A stretch of 64,000 nucleotides of DNA from contig JAPDFF010000006.1 in NCBI GenBank assembly GCA_027569505.1, forward strand, positions 620,001-684,000, read 5' to 3'. The stretch comes from Chloridium humicola. Taxonomy: Eukaryota; Ascomycota; Sordariomycetes; Chaetosphaeriales; Chaetosphaeriaceae. Positions 47,061 through 57,948 of this stretch are shown here, in pieces (positions within the stretch are counted from its first letter, which is position 1; each line of letters opens with the position of its first letter). Made by a program: the position numbers and the translations under genes. Below the pieces are notes generated by a model. It ran no database searches. It was not told the origin of the DNA and saw only the letters and a list, made by a program, of their open reading frames with translations.

Positions 47061-49373
47061 ATGGAGAGTTCCGAGGAAACGCTTTGCAGGCTCTGTTCAG
47101 AGCTCGACATTTATGGCGCGATTGGGATCTTACTTTTTTCAAGTCAACCTGAATCTGCCGATTGTACCCCACTCCAGTCACCATGGCACACCACCCTAGG
47201 GGCCGTCGATGCCTCGTCGTTTTCCTGCGCTCTTTGTCGGACTATCATGAAAGGCTGGCAACAGAGTCGCAAGGTGGTGGTTGAAACCGCAATTAGCGAG
47301 GGGGCTTTCGATCCCGAAAACCCTCCACAAGATCTGAATGACGCCGTGGAACAGATTCCGAAGTATCGAAACGAGGCTGAAATCACGCTTCGGGTTGTGA
47401 GACGCGCCAGGGCCGTGGATGATGGGCGGAAAAACAAGGCCAGTCTCTTTCTGCAGGTTCAGTGCGGACCACCGGTCAGAGCGTCCTATGAGGTTCTAGA
47501 GCCGGTTATGGCTGAGCTGCGGGTTGCGAGAGAAAACGGCTACCACCCAGACATGAAGGAGGGCATACCGCCCGATTTTGATCTCCATATCGACCTCGCT
47601 GTTTCAGCAGACCCTTTGGCGCATGAGAGCTTGAACATCGCTCAAGGCTGGCTGCGGACGTGTGTGGAGAAGCATGGATCGGCCTGTTGCCCGCCCGGGG
47701 CCGTAGAGGGATGGATGCCCACGCGTCTTCTTGAGGTCGTGCCTGGTTCAGGAAAGATCCATCTCCGGGAAGGAAAAACGCTCAAGTCATTTGAAGACAC
47801 CCGCTTCGTCGCCCTCAGCCATTGTTGGGGCAAGGGCGGGACCCCTTTTACAACCACAACCGAGACCCTGCCTCTACGAATGGATGGCATCGAGGTTGGG
47901 AATCTCCCCCGAACTTTTCAGGATACTGTCCTCTTGATAGAAAGACTCGGGCTGCGGTATGTGTGGATTGACAGCTTGTGCATCGTCCAAAATGATGCCA
48001 AAGACTGGGCTCAAGAAGCCGCCCAGATGGCGAGCGTCTACCGCAACGCCCACCTTGTCGTCCACGCCGCAAATAGCGACGCAGACATGGCAGGCTTCCT
48101 TCGCCGAAGGATCACTCCGGATACAGTACGTATTCCTTCGTCTGATGCATTCAAACAACCACTCTACCTACAGCTGCTTCCTCCGAATGAACGACGCTGG
48201 TCTGAACCGTCGGGAATGGACAACCTAGCTGGAGAACCGGTCAGTTCAAGAGCATGGTGTCTTCAGGAGCGATATCTGCCGGTACGAGCGTTAGAGTACG
48301 GAACATACCAAGCATTCTGGGAGTGCGAGGCTATGCGAGCTTGCGAAGATGGTGATGCTGTTCCCCAGGTGGGCAGCCATCTCAAGCGACTTTGTCGAAC
48401 TGCAAACATCTCGCCCGCGGTCTTCGCTCGCCCGGACCGTGACGCAGCCACTGAACAAGAGCAAAAGGTCAACTGGATTGACTGGTACCGAATGATTGAG
48501 AACTACACCGCGCGGAGCATCACCAAACACACGGATCGACTTCCGGCCCTGTCTGGTCTCGCCCAAGCCGTCGTCAGGGAAACGGGCGGTGAATACATTG
48601 CCGGACTGTGGAAGTCTGGCCTGCTCGAGGGCCTCCTCTGGTGCCGAGCCCGGTCTGCCCAGGTTCTCCACCCTACACCAGAGTATGTGGCTCCCTCTTG
48701 GTCCTGGGCGTCGCTCGCCGGTCCGATCCAGTTCCCCGTCTACAACTGGTACACCCAGCGGGCGCAGTGGAAGGCAAAGATGTCTGACCTGGAGCCGTTG
48801 GCGGAGTATCTAGGGCACTCGGTCATACTGCAGGATCAGGACTCTTACGGAAGGATGAAGGGAGGCCGTTTGGTGCTCAGTGCTCCTCTGTTGCCTGTCC
48901 TCGGCGTCCGATCGCGGCTTTCGCAACCTCCTGTGCTACACTCTTTGTTTGGGCAGGAGCCGGCTCGGTCCGAGGTTGCAGATATCGTCTTTGAGGTCAA
49001 GACAGATGGCGGAAGCATCTGGATTGAGGGGGGATTTGACGACCCCAGGCATTCGATCGGTCCCTCGACATCGGGTCTGTTTATCGTCTTTCTCGCTCGC
49101 CTGCCGCATGTTCTGGAGCAAGGGTTTGTTGAGCAACGGTTTGGCCTGTTGCTCAAGAGCGATTTCAAAGACGGCTATGTGAGGGTCGGTTTTGTCGATG
49201 GGGTCTTCTTAAAAAAGTCCTCCTTCCTGGACACCCTCAAGGGCCGCTCCATGTTCTCAATTGTTGGATCCCCTCGGCCATACAAAGAGGATGACATCTA
49301 TGAGATTGACCGGCATAATGATCTTGCGAGGGATCCCCTCAATCTGGAAAAGATGAAGGTTATGATAGATTGA
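47061..49373 (+). CDS. HET-domain protein (heterokaryon incompatibility type)
   Basis: Intronless 770-aa protein with a heterokaryon incompatibility (HET) domain. HET domains occur in fungal allorecognition and cell-death proteins and are distantly TIR-like. The three classic blocks are present: FVALSHCWGKGG (about residue 246), NLPRTFQDTVLLIERLGLRY followed by VWIDSLCIVQNDAKDW (about 280-310), and SRAWCLQERYLPVRAL (about 396). A conserved later motif, PSWSWASLAGPIQFP, lies near residue 552. The N-terminus has LCRLCSELD and FSCALCRTIMKGW, a pattern of paired cysteines seen in many family members. There is no NACHT, WD40 or ankyrin partner domain. Many such genes exist per genome, and most have no proven role in incompatibility. 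Confidence 0.93.
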   Translation: MESSEETLCRLCSELDIYGAIGILLFSSQPESADCTPLQSPWHTTLGAVDASSFSCALCRTIMKGWQQSRKVVVETAISEGAFDPENPPQDLNDAVEQIPKYRNEAEITLRVVRRARAVDDGRKNKASLFLQVQCGPPVRASYEVLEPVMAELRVARENGYHPDMKEGIPPDFDLHIDLAVSADPLAHESLNIAQGWLRTCVEKHGSACCPPGAVEGWMPTRLLEVVPGSGKIHLREGKTLKSFEDTRFVALSHCWGKGGTPFTTTTETLPLRMDGIEVGNLPRTFQDTVLLIERLGLRYVWIDSLCIVQNDAKDWAQEAAQMASVYRNAHLVVHAANSDADMAGFLRRRITPDTVRIPSSDAFKQPLYLQLLPPNERRWSEPSGMDNLAGEPVSSRAWCLQERYLPVRALEYGTYQAFWECEAMRACEDGDAVPQVGSHLKRLCRTANISPAVFARPDRDAATEQEQKVNWIDWYRMIENYTARSITKHTDRLPALSGLAQAVVRETGGEYIAGLWKSGLLEGLLWCRARSAQVLHPTPEYVAPSWSWASLAGPIQFPVYNWYTQRAQWKAKMSDLEPLAEYLGHSVILQDQDSYGRMKGGRLVLSAPLLPVLGVRSRLSQPPVLHSLFGQEPARSEVADIVFEVKTDGGSIWIEGGFDDPRHSIGPSTSGLFIVFLARLPHVLEQGFVEQRFGLLLKSDFKDGYVRVGFVDGVFLKKSSFLDTLKGRSMFSIVGSPRPYKEDDIYEIDRHNDLARDPLNLEKMKVMID

Positions 49374-50174
49374 AGCCGGAGGCAGGGGAAGGGTGCTTCC
49401 CATTCACTGCTCAAGGGTCAGGCTCAAGATAGATGGTCACTTTGTTGTCCCAAGGGCCACAATTGTTCTATGGGTTTGACCCTACGAGTCCTAGTCAAAC
49501 TGCCACTCCAAGAAAACTATTCGAGAAGCTTCTTCACCAAACCTTTGTCGACCTCGGCCGTTTTCTTCTCCCCATGAATCGGACCAGTTTGGAGCTTCTG
49601 CATTCATTGGCCAATTAGCTAACAACAGAACCAACTGAAGAACCGGTTCAGCCCTGGAAAGGCTTCAATATTACTACACTTCCCCGCGTTTTCCACAGCC
49701 GGCTTGTTCTGCGGGGTGACATCGCCTCACCACCAAGTTACCCCTTGAGGATGACTTCCCGCCTTGGCACCCCCAGTCCTGCTCAAGAAGGCAGGGCAGC
49801 AAGAACCCAGCTGCCATTCACAGAAACTCGCATGGAAGATGGGGTGGCCCACCCTCGGGCCGCTGTGGTTTCCTCCTCCCGACTTACACGCGCCCCCTCA
49901 TTTCACACATCACAATGTGACCGGTAATGGGCAAGCCCAGCATCACATGTGCTACCACGAGGCTTTGTTGGACGTGAGCCGCGGCTGCTATGACTGCCTG
50001 GTATGATGCCGAGTGCTGTTTACATGGAGAGGTGTCAGAGGAGCTCTTCTCCGGCAAGGGTATATACAACTGGCCTCTAACCTCTAAATCTCGACATGCC
50101 CTCACCCCCTAAACCAACCTCCTCTCTACCTCCATCAACAGCCACCTACCTATTGACTACTGACACCCCTCACA
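49374..50174. other. Intergenic, 0.8 kb
   Basis: 3' region of the HET gene and promoter of the secreted oxidase. TATATACAA near 50060 is about 115 bases before the ATG and may be a TATA element. The sequence from 50100 to 50174 is C/A-rich, a normal leader. No gene was seen. Confidence 0.5.
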
Positions 50175-52075
50175 ATGCCTCTCCTCCGCGGCCTCGCCGC
50201 CGCCGCCCTCCTCCTCCTCCCTCTCCCCGTCACCGCCTTCGAATACAACACCTTCGACGGCCCTGGCTTCCCCTCCTGTTACAACGTCACCAGCGTCCAC
50301 GACGCCACCAGCATTGCCGACCTCCGCTCTGTCGTCAAATCCGCCATCTCCTCCAACACCCGTGTCCGCGCCGCAGGCAAAGGCCACATGTGGTACGACA
50401 CGCAGTGCAGCGACGCATCGACCATCATCATCCGCACCGAGCGGCTGGCGGGGATCAGTGATTTCTCGCTTCCCGCGGAGCAGGAGAAGGGGACGGTGTG
50501 GGTGGAGGCGGGGGTTACTTTTTTCCAGCTGGCGGAGTATTTGCATGAGAGGGGCGCGTCGGTTGGGTATACGTTGACGAATTGGAATATTAGCTTTGGG
50601 GGGAGCGTGGCGATGGGGGCGCATCGGAGCTCGATTAGGGAGGATAGTATGGTGGCGGCGGGGGTTTTGGAGATGGAGATTGTGGATGGGAAGGGGGAGG
50701 TGAGGAGGGTGAAGAGGAATGATAAAGATGATGAGTGGTACGTCTTTTTTTCTTTCTTCCCCCGTTGCACATACCCGGTTTTGATGTTGGCTGGCGGGAG
50801 AGAGCAAGGGGGAGGAGTTCGTGGCTAACATGAGTGTGACCAGGCTTGCTGCCTCGACTTCACTGGGTCTGCTGGGTATCATTGCCAGGATGAAGCTGCA
50901 GATCTACCCTGACAGCAAGGTCTATGCGAAGCAAGCAACGTGAGTAACATATCACAAGCACAACGTTGCCAGGCTGACTGGGGCTAGGCTTGACGAGAAG
51001 GATGTTCTCAATGGTGACATCTATGGCATGATTGCGCCGTATGCAACGGCCAACCTCTGGGTGAGCCGAACTTTGATGAGACATACAGCCACCAGACCAG
51101 CTGACTGATGCTTCCCAGTGGTGGCCCTACAAGCGCAAGTTCCACCACCGCTACTACGACGTCGTCCCCGCCAACTCTACCACCCAAGAAGGGTTCCAAA
51201 ACACCTTCTCCGTCACCGCTCTCGAGGCCGGCGCCGCCAAAGCCATGCTTGACAGCGGCAAGTACCTTCCCACGTCCAACATGCTGGCCGAGGAGATCTT
51301 CTTCGGGCTGTGGTCCGAACCCAACTTCCGTGAGAAGACGACCAATGCGGAGATCAAAGAATGGCCCGTCTATGGCTGGAACTACGACGTCCTCATTGGC
51401 GGCTTGTATCCGGACCAGAAGGCCGAGTGGGAGTACGGTCTGGCTGGATACACGCTGGAGCTGGCATTCCCTGTGACGATGGCGAACAAGATGCTGAAGA
51501 GAGTGCGGCAGCTGTTTGATGACGAGATCAAGAAGGGTATTTTCATGACCTCGACCTATCGGAGTGGGATCAACATCAAGTGTGAGTTGTGACAGTGGTG
51601 CAATCTTGGGATATGCTAACGGAAGGGCAGTTGGCAAGGCGTACTTTGACTTCCTCGGTCAAGTTACTATCAACACCGCCGATGGCGCGGACTGGACCAA
51701 GGGGGCTATCATGTTCGACTTCCCCTCGTTCCGTCCCACGACTGGTGACCACAAGCGGTTTAACGAGCAGTTCTGTCAGTGTATCAACATGCCCCAAGGT
51801 CATGTGCCTTTGCTAACTAGATTCTAGACCACAAAGTTGCCAACACGCTTATCGACGAGTTTCCCTGCCGCCCGCACTGGACCAAAAATACCCGGGATGT
51901 GTTTTCCAGGGCTGTGAAGAATCTAGATCCCACTGTAAGTTTTCCGAGTAGGAATTTAGGGGTAGAAATTTGCTGACAGACGCAGTATCTCCGCCGATTC
52001 AAGGCTGTGAGGGAGAGGTTCGACCCTCAAGGCATCTACCGGAATGTCATCGGCGAAATCCTGGGAATGTACTGA
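50175..52075 (+). CDS. Secreted FAD-linked oxidase, aldono-lactone oxidase-like
   Basis: Vanillyl-alcohol-oxidase-superfamily flavoenzyme with an FAD_binding_4 domain and a D-arabinono-lactone-oxidase-like C-terminal half. Such enzymes oxidise sugar lactones or related alcohols and release hydrogen peroxide; the substrate here is unknown. Seven exons: 50175-50737, 50844-50939, 50988-51060, 51119-51581, 51631-51774, 51828-51934, 51986-52075 (511 aa). The signal peptide MPLLRGLAAAALLLLPLPVTA indicates secretion, unlike the mitochondrial yeast Alo1. The FAD domain shows RAAGKGHMW (the GxGH position where family members bind FAD covalently through His), NWNISFGGSVAMGAHRSS and STSLGLLGIIARMKLQIYPD. 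The C-terminal half contains WPVYGWNYDVLIGG and a typical end RRFKAVRERFDPQGIYRN. All introns are 48-106 nt. Confidence 0.9.
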
Positions 52076-52560
52076 GGGCAAGCTGTATATACCTTGAACA
52101 TAAGGCCAGGAGGAATTGTTGTACAGATTGGACTACCAAAGGCTCATCGGTGATACTCTGATCTCGTCCCCCATTATCCGCAATTTTTCTTCAGCTGGGC
52201 GATTGTGTCCGGGTTGGTCATTGACGGGCCGGCCTAGAGGCGTGGAATGGAGGACAAAACCTGGAGGAAGTGTCCGATGGCAGCAACGGCAGCAACGGTA
52301 TTCAATTCTAGATACCTAATTCTAAGCCGTCCGGAAATCGACAAGAGCCATTGCTATCCACGGCCCAAGCAGGCACTTACGCGCTCCCAACTCCTAACCA
52401 CGCCCAATTCTCTTTGCGCCATGACCATGCCAACGCCTGCAAGTGAGAGCTAACCCCAACCACGACCACCCAAAATACCAACCCAAACTGCTGAGTAGAG
52501 TCCGAGTTTTCCTCTCCATCACCCAATCCTCATCTCCGGGACCAAGGGACCCGACAGCAT
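52076..52560. other. Convergent intergenic region
   Basis: Shared 3' region of the oxidase (+) and the Rab GAP (-). No gene was seen. Confidence 0.5.
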
Positions 52561-53404
52561 CTAGCCGTCAAACTCAACCCCCACCACCTTCCCCGTCCCC
52601 GTCCCACTCTTCCCCGCCCCACTACCACCACCACCAACCTGTCCCTCCTCAAGCGCGCTCGGCCCCATACCCAAAGCATCACTCGCCTCTGCATCCGCCC
52701 CGGTCAACAAATCCCTATCCTCGCTCCTCACACTCCTCCGCTCCGCATCCCCCCTGTACGCGGCACCCGCCCCACCCGCAGCAGCGGTCTCCTTCCCTGG
52801 CCTGGCACTCGCAAACCCGCTATAATCATCCTCCTCCTCTTCCTCCTCCTGCTGCCCCGGCGTAGCATTCTTCTCCAGCTCCCGCTGTGCCTCCTCCATG
52901 CGCCGCCTGACCTCGGCGGCAACGCGCATGCCGTCCGTGACAATGTTGTCCAGCACGCCGCGCAGGCCACGGCCTGCTCCGGGCGCGCCGGGAGCACCCG
53001 GGTGGGAAGGTGCGTTCCCGGCGCCGCGACCGGCTACGGGGTTGGCGCCGAAGCCGAGGCTGGAGAAGGTGGTGAGCGAGGCGGCGCCGGTGGGAGTGTG
53101 CGTGGAGGGGAGGCCTTCGATGAGATGGAAGGAGGCCGGGAAGGCGGACTCGAAGAACTGCTCGAGGAGTTCGTCGGCGAGGACGACCATGCGGAAGGTC
53201 GGGAGGGTGATATGGAGGGGGTTGTTTGGGTCGAGGGCGATATTGGCCTTTTCGGACTGGGCCTTGGAGACGCGGCGGCGGGAGGCTTGGTCGCCAGTGT
53301 TGGGGGAGAGGGCATTCGAGTTGAGCTGGAGGGCGGGCGGTTGGGATGATGGCTTGATGGCTGCCGCCTTGGGGCTGCCGTCTGGCGAGTCCATGGCGAG
53401 GAGG

Positions 53405-53448
<44 letters not shown>

Positions 53449-56135
53449 ATCGTCATCGTCATCACCGATTGCGAAGGCGTCGGGGTTCGCAAGTTCTTCG
53501 CTCGCGGGCTCCTCATCTAAGCTCGCCGACGCAGGCTTCTGTCCCACCTCGTGTAACGCGCTGTCTTGGTTTTGTGGATGGTCCGGGTCAGCGTACTCAA
53601 AGCATCTTCTTATGAAAGCGCTGACGCTGCCGAGGAACCGCTCGCTCGCCGACAGTCCGGGGACGTCGTTCTGAGCCCCGTTGGCGCCGTCTGCGCTCAG
53701 CGTCAGACTTGAGTTTGAGGGGCTCAATGTGCCCTCCAGTCCGCGGCGGGAAAGGAACAGCAAGGCCTCGGACATGCGCAGAATGCCTTCCCGGTCGACC
53801 TTGCCGTCGCCATCATCATCGTGCAACTCAAAAAAGTAGTTGATGGTGCCCATGATGTCACGCTTGCCCCTAATATGCGCCAGACCTGAGACCACCTTCT
53901 GAAGGGTGAGAGCCGAGGAGGAGTCGGTATCCCACTTCTGGAATAACCTCCGGAGGAACTCATGATCTGCGGGCTCGGGGCCCGCTCCCCAAGGTGAGGT
54001 CATAATATCAGCCTTCCTAAAGCTGCCGTAGATTCCCCTGTCCTTGTCCGAAGACGCGTCCCTGCGATGCATCGAGGGTGAGTCGGAAATGGCCCATTTG
54101 CACATGCCAGCAAGAAATTCGCGGAAAGCATCGTAGTCCATCAGGCTGGTGCTCGGGCCCAGACCAACGCGGCCCTTTTCGACGCCATGGTCGCCCTCGC
54201 TGGCCATCTCTGCGAGCCGTGACCGGCTGTTCTTGGCTCGCCTCGCCCGCTCCTGTTTGATGATGTGGTCCCGCTGCTGCCGCTCGTACAGCACGCCATA
54301 GAATCTGTCGTACAAGGCACCCACCTCATCAGTCCCGAGTAGTTTGCTATCCGGACCCAGGTTCCTGATGGCGGTGCGCTTTGCAAAGTTCTCAATGTTG
54401 CTCAGCACGGCGTCCTTGTTCTTCAAGCGCAGCTCGGTGATACTGCTGTGCGTGATGCCTGAGAACTCCTTAAATGCGACAACCATGAGCTCTTGGAATT
54501 TAGTAACCGCCCTCAGCTTGGGGTTCTCGGACTTGGGGTGGGCGGACTCGTCCAGACGGGCGAAGTAGGACTTGAGGACCGAGATGAAGGCGCCGTCGTC
54601 TGCCGCGTCCAGCAACTCCTCCCCGTTGATCCTAAGAATGGCCAAGCCAACCTGGAACAGTACCTTCGGGCCTTCGACGAAAAATACGTCGAGAACTCTG
54701 AACGCAAAGACCAGCGGCATAGAGTTGATGTAGAGTGATAAGAACCACGGCAGCGATACAACCGACAACTGAACGTCGCTCTTGACGAGATGTTCCCAGA
54801 GGATTGGCATTGTTCTCTCAACCAGGGACTCAAAAACCTTCTGGTCCAGGAGAGTGCCGTACATGGTGGTCGAGTAGTAGCCAGGGACAAGGCGATCGCA
54901 CAGGGCCGAGAGCAGAAAGAATGCCTGGGACTCAGACATGTAGATGAGCAGTGCCGCAACGACAATGTTCATGGCCTGGCAGTAGCCGACGTCGGCGTTC
55001 ACCCAGCTGTAGGCGGTGAGAACTCGTCGCAGGCGGCCAATGCCATCTTCGCTCTGGAAGCCTGGATATTCCGGCAAGCTGCGGTTAAGATCCTTCTCAA
55101 TTTCGTCAATCGCCAAAGACTCCCTCCCAGAGAATTTGGATAGCGTGTCGGTGTACAGCGTCGGGTTTTCCAGACGCAGGTAAATCGAACCGGATGTCAA
55201 CTCCCACGTCTCGCCCCTGAGGCGGTTCGGCAAGCCCACCCTGATGAGCTTGTGAAAGGTAGGCTGACGGATCAGGGTCACATTCCGGCCGTTGTCTCTC
55301 AGATATTCAGCCCATAACCTCATCTTGGCTCGGTCGCGGAGCTTCTTGGGGTCGCCAGGGTATTTGAAAAGCATGCCGAGGCCGGCATCAGGAGGAGAGT
55401 CGGTCTTCTTGTCCTCAGGGCGGAGAAGGTATTCGGAGTAGCACTCGGCCGTGACTTTCTTCATCTTGGCCACACTCCCGACATTGGCGCGCAGCCCCTT
55501 CTTGAGCCCATCGCAGAATCGCTCGCATGCCTGCCGGCTACCAGCGAGCTGGAGGGTGAGGCGCTGTTCCCTCAGATCTTTCCTGTCCTTCTCCTTTGCA
55601 GCTTCTTGGCTGATGCCGTTCCAGGTCGAGATAGAAAGGGCAAACTATTTGGACAGAATTGTCAGCCGGTGTTCACTGTCGCCTTTGGCCGGCTAGTAGC
55701 GGGGCCCTTTACCTGGAAATTCTGACTGTGTAACCGCTCGACCCTTCGAACGGCGCTGAGAGGGAAGGTGAACCCATTGCCGCCGGGCCCTCCGCCATGG
55801 GTCTGGCCTGTGAATATGGTAGATGTTGATGTGCTGGCCGATTGCAGGAAGCTGGAGGGGGTGGTCGAGAAGCAGAGGTATGCTTCGGAGAGGTGGAGCT
55901 TGCCGGCATATTGGTAGCCACGTTCTCGGTCTCGGTCGCCCTGGGTCGCATTCGCGGGCGGGATGGTAAGTTCGGCGGTGATCTCATAGAGCGGATGCTG
56001 GGACGAAGGGAGGCGGAACTGGCTCTGGAACAGCGACGCCTTGGAGGGGTTCTTGTCGGACTCGGACAGGTTCAAACCCTGAGTCGGGTCCAGCAGCTGC
56101 TGGGCCTTCTGCACGAAGCTTGAAAAGTTCAGCAT
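52561..56135 (-). CDS. GRAM-TBC-EF-hand Rab GTPase-activating protein (Mdr1/Gyp2 type)
   Basis: Rab GAP that speeds GTP hydrolysis on a Rab/Ypt GTPase and is probably membrane-recruited through its GRAM domain. Two exons: 56135-55713 and 55644-52561 (1168 aa). The GRAM region spans about 60-200 (GKLHLSEAYLCFST). The TBC domain (about 278-480) starts IRVGLPNRLRGETWELTSG. It has both catalytic fingers: Arg in IEKDLNR (about 329) and Gln in YCQ (about 362-364). An EF-hand region follows: KWDTDSSSALT, and a better loop DDDGDGKVDREG that ends in Gly instead of the usual Glu at position 12, so calcium binding is uncertain. The last third is disordered, with a long D/E run and Gly-rich ends. Yeast Mdr1/Gyp2 has the same order of domains. 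It is divergent from the PKA gene. Confidence 0.93.
53405..53464 (-). repeat. TCG/TCC triplet repeat encoding an Asp/Glu run
   Basis: About 60 bases of alternating CGT/CCT triplets on the plus strand, reading as a run of about 20 Asp and Glu residues in the Rab GAP. Slippage-prone, in frame. Confidence 0.9.
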
Positions 56136-57948
56136 TGTGAAGGCTGTCGGTTCACAAAGGGCCCGTCTTGGGCGGGTGCCCTGGTGAAGCACAGGTCGAG
56201 ACTAGACTCGAATTTCAACACCGACAAGACCGGATGGCATTGTCCAGCGGAAACAGGTGGTCGGCAATCGGGGCCGAGATTGGAAGAGACTGAGACAAGA
56301 GGATGTCGTGTTCGTGGTTCGTGGTTCGGTTTGGTGATGACAACCTCAGATGGGAGCTGAGGGTTGACGGCTGACGACCGACAGGATGGATTTGGTTGTC
56401 CCTGGCCCCCATCCTCTGGAGGCAGCAGCACAGCGCTGAGAGCTGCGCCCAGGCGCCAAAGAGGTGGAGTCCCGCCTTGCGGCGTTGAGACCCCTGCAGC
56501 CACACAGGGCAGACATGGATGCCCCGCTCTCTCTCACTTCGCGCTGCAAGCTCCCGTCTCTTGTTCACTTGCCTGAGCTCAAAGTCAACAACAAGACCAG
56601 AACGAACCTAAAGACGTCTCACCTCATAACCAACCCTCCATGCCAGGCTTTGGCCTAGCTCCAAGAATGTGTACGGATGCTCTTTTTTTGCAGTTCAACT
56701 CCTTGGGGATATTACACAGAGCTCAGTACTACGCAGATCGACTGCCCGACTATGGTCTGTGCGACCGTCTGGACTCCTCGTCTAGGTTCAGGAGATGAGC
56801 CAACTCCCTTGTTGGTTTCCAATATCACTTTCTCCTGCCTACTCTTTGGCAAGGCATTTTTACACGGCCCGGCTATGTTGTCTCGAGCCATATAACCCAA
56901 ACTGCTTCGTCAATGCGGTGTACACAGTACCTTGGTAGGTATGTTACGACTGGCATCTCGAAGGCTACATGCAGATTCCCATCTACTTACCTAGGTAGTA
57001 CCTCACACTACGAAGTACCGCTAATATCATTCTAGGTTGTTCTGTAGGGCTGCCCTGCATATCTGGAGCATCCTCGTTGTGGTATTCCTCGCTATCCGTA
57101 CCCTCCTTTCAAACAGCCCATCTTTAAATTGCCATCATCAAGCCTCTTCTGCATCTTGACCTCCTATATTCCCCGCGTTCCTTGTTCTCCCTCCCGAGCC
57201 CTCGGTTCTGGGAATTGGTGATGTAGGCTGTAGGATCCGCTCGTCCTGCACCGCCAACGTCATCGTCGTGTTCCCTCTGCCAAGACCCCTCCCAGCCGGA
57301 TAGTGCTGGGGAAGGCCTGCGCTGTCTCTGATCGACCCTGCGGGCCCCCTGCTGTGCTTACCCCACGTTGTTAAACCCCGCGAGCCCCGAGACCGCGAAC
57401 TTTGGACTCGATGGGAGGGACCAGACCCGGCCGCAGCGATCCGTCTTCCGTGCCAACCCGGCCCGTCCGTTCATCCATTCGTCCATTCGTCCATTTGTCC
57501 ATTATCGTCATTGCCCTTGCTTCCTCACTAAGCCGCTCCACTTGGCCTCGATGGCCTCGACCCCCGGCTTGTTCTTGTTGGATCCCTTGTTGATTCTGAT
57601 CTCATCACACCCGACTTCTTCAACCCCTCACCTCACCTGCTCCTCTGCCTATCTGCTGCCCTACCTCTTTGCTGCTCTCTCTCCCCCCCCCAAAGCGGCG
57701 CAACACCACCTCCCTCAGCCTCTCTTTTTGTGACCCGCGGGACAGTCCACGCCTCCCATCTCACTGCAACCCTCCGATCGTGGTGGCCCCGCAATCACCT
57801 GCCAGGACCACTACACCACGTGTAACTGGGTGACACAAAAGGACCCTCGGAACCCAGCTGTTGGGTATAACTCGACCTTCCCAGACACACCTCTAGCCTG
57901 CTCCTGCGGCCGCGAGACGACCAGTTACACCCGCTCCCTATCAGCGCG
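56136..57948. other. Divergent upstream region, Rab GAP / PKA
   Basis: 1.8 kb between divergent genes. It contains TACCTAGGTA-type motifs around 56930-57000, which are common in fungal intergenic DNA, a short tandem repeat at 57473, and a strong C/T-rich tract from 57520 to 57780, a likely PKA leader. Open frames here are short and featureless. Confidence 0.5.
57473..57504. repeat. Four tandem copies of an 8-base unit (GTCCATTC)
   Basis: ATCCATTC, GTCCATTC, GTCCATTT and GTCCATTA follow directly on each other, upstream of the PKA gene. Seen directly; it may bind a factor or be simple slippage. Confidence 0.8.
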
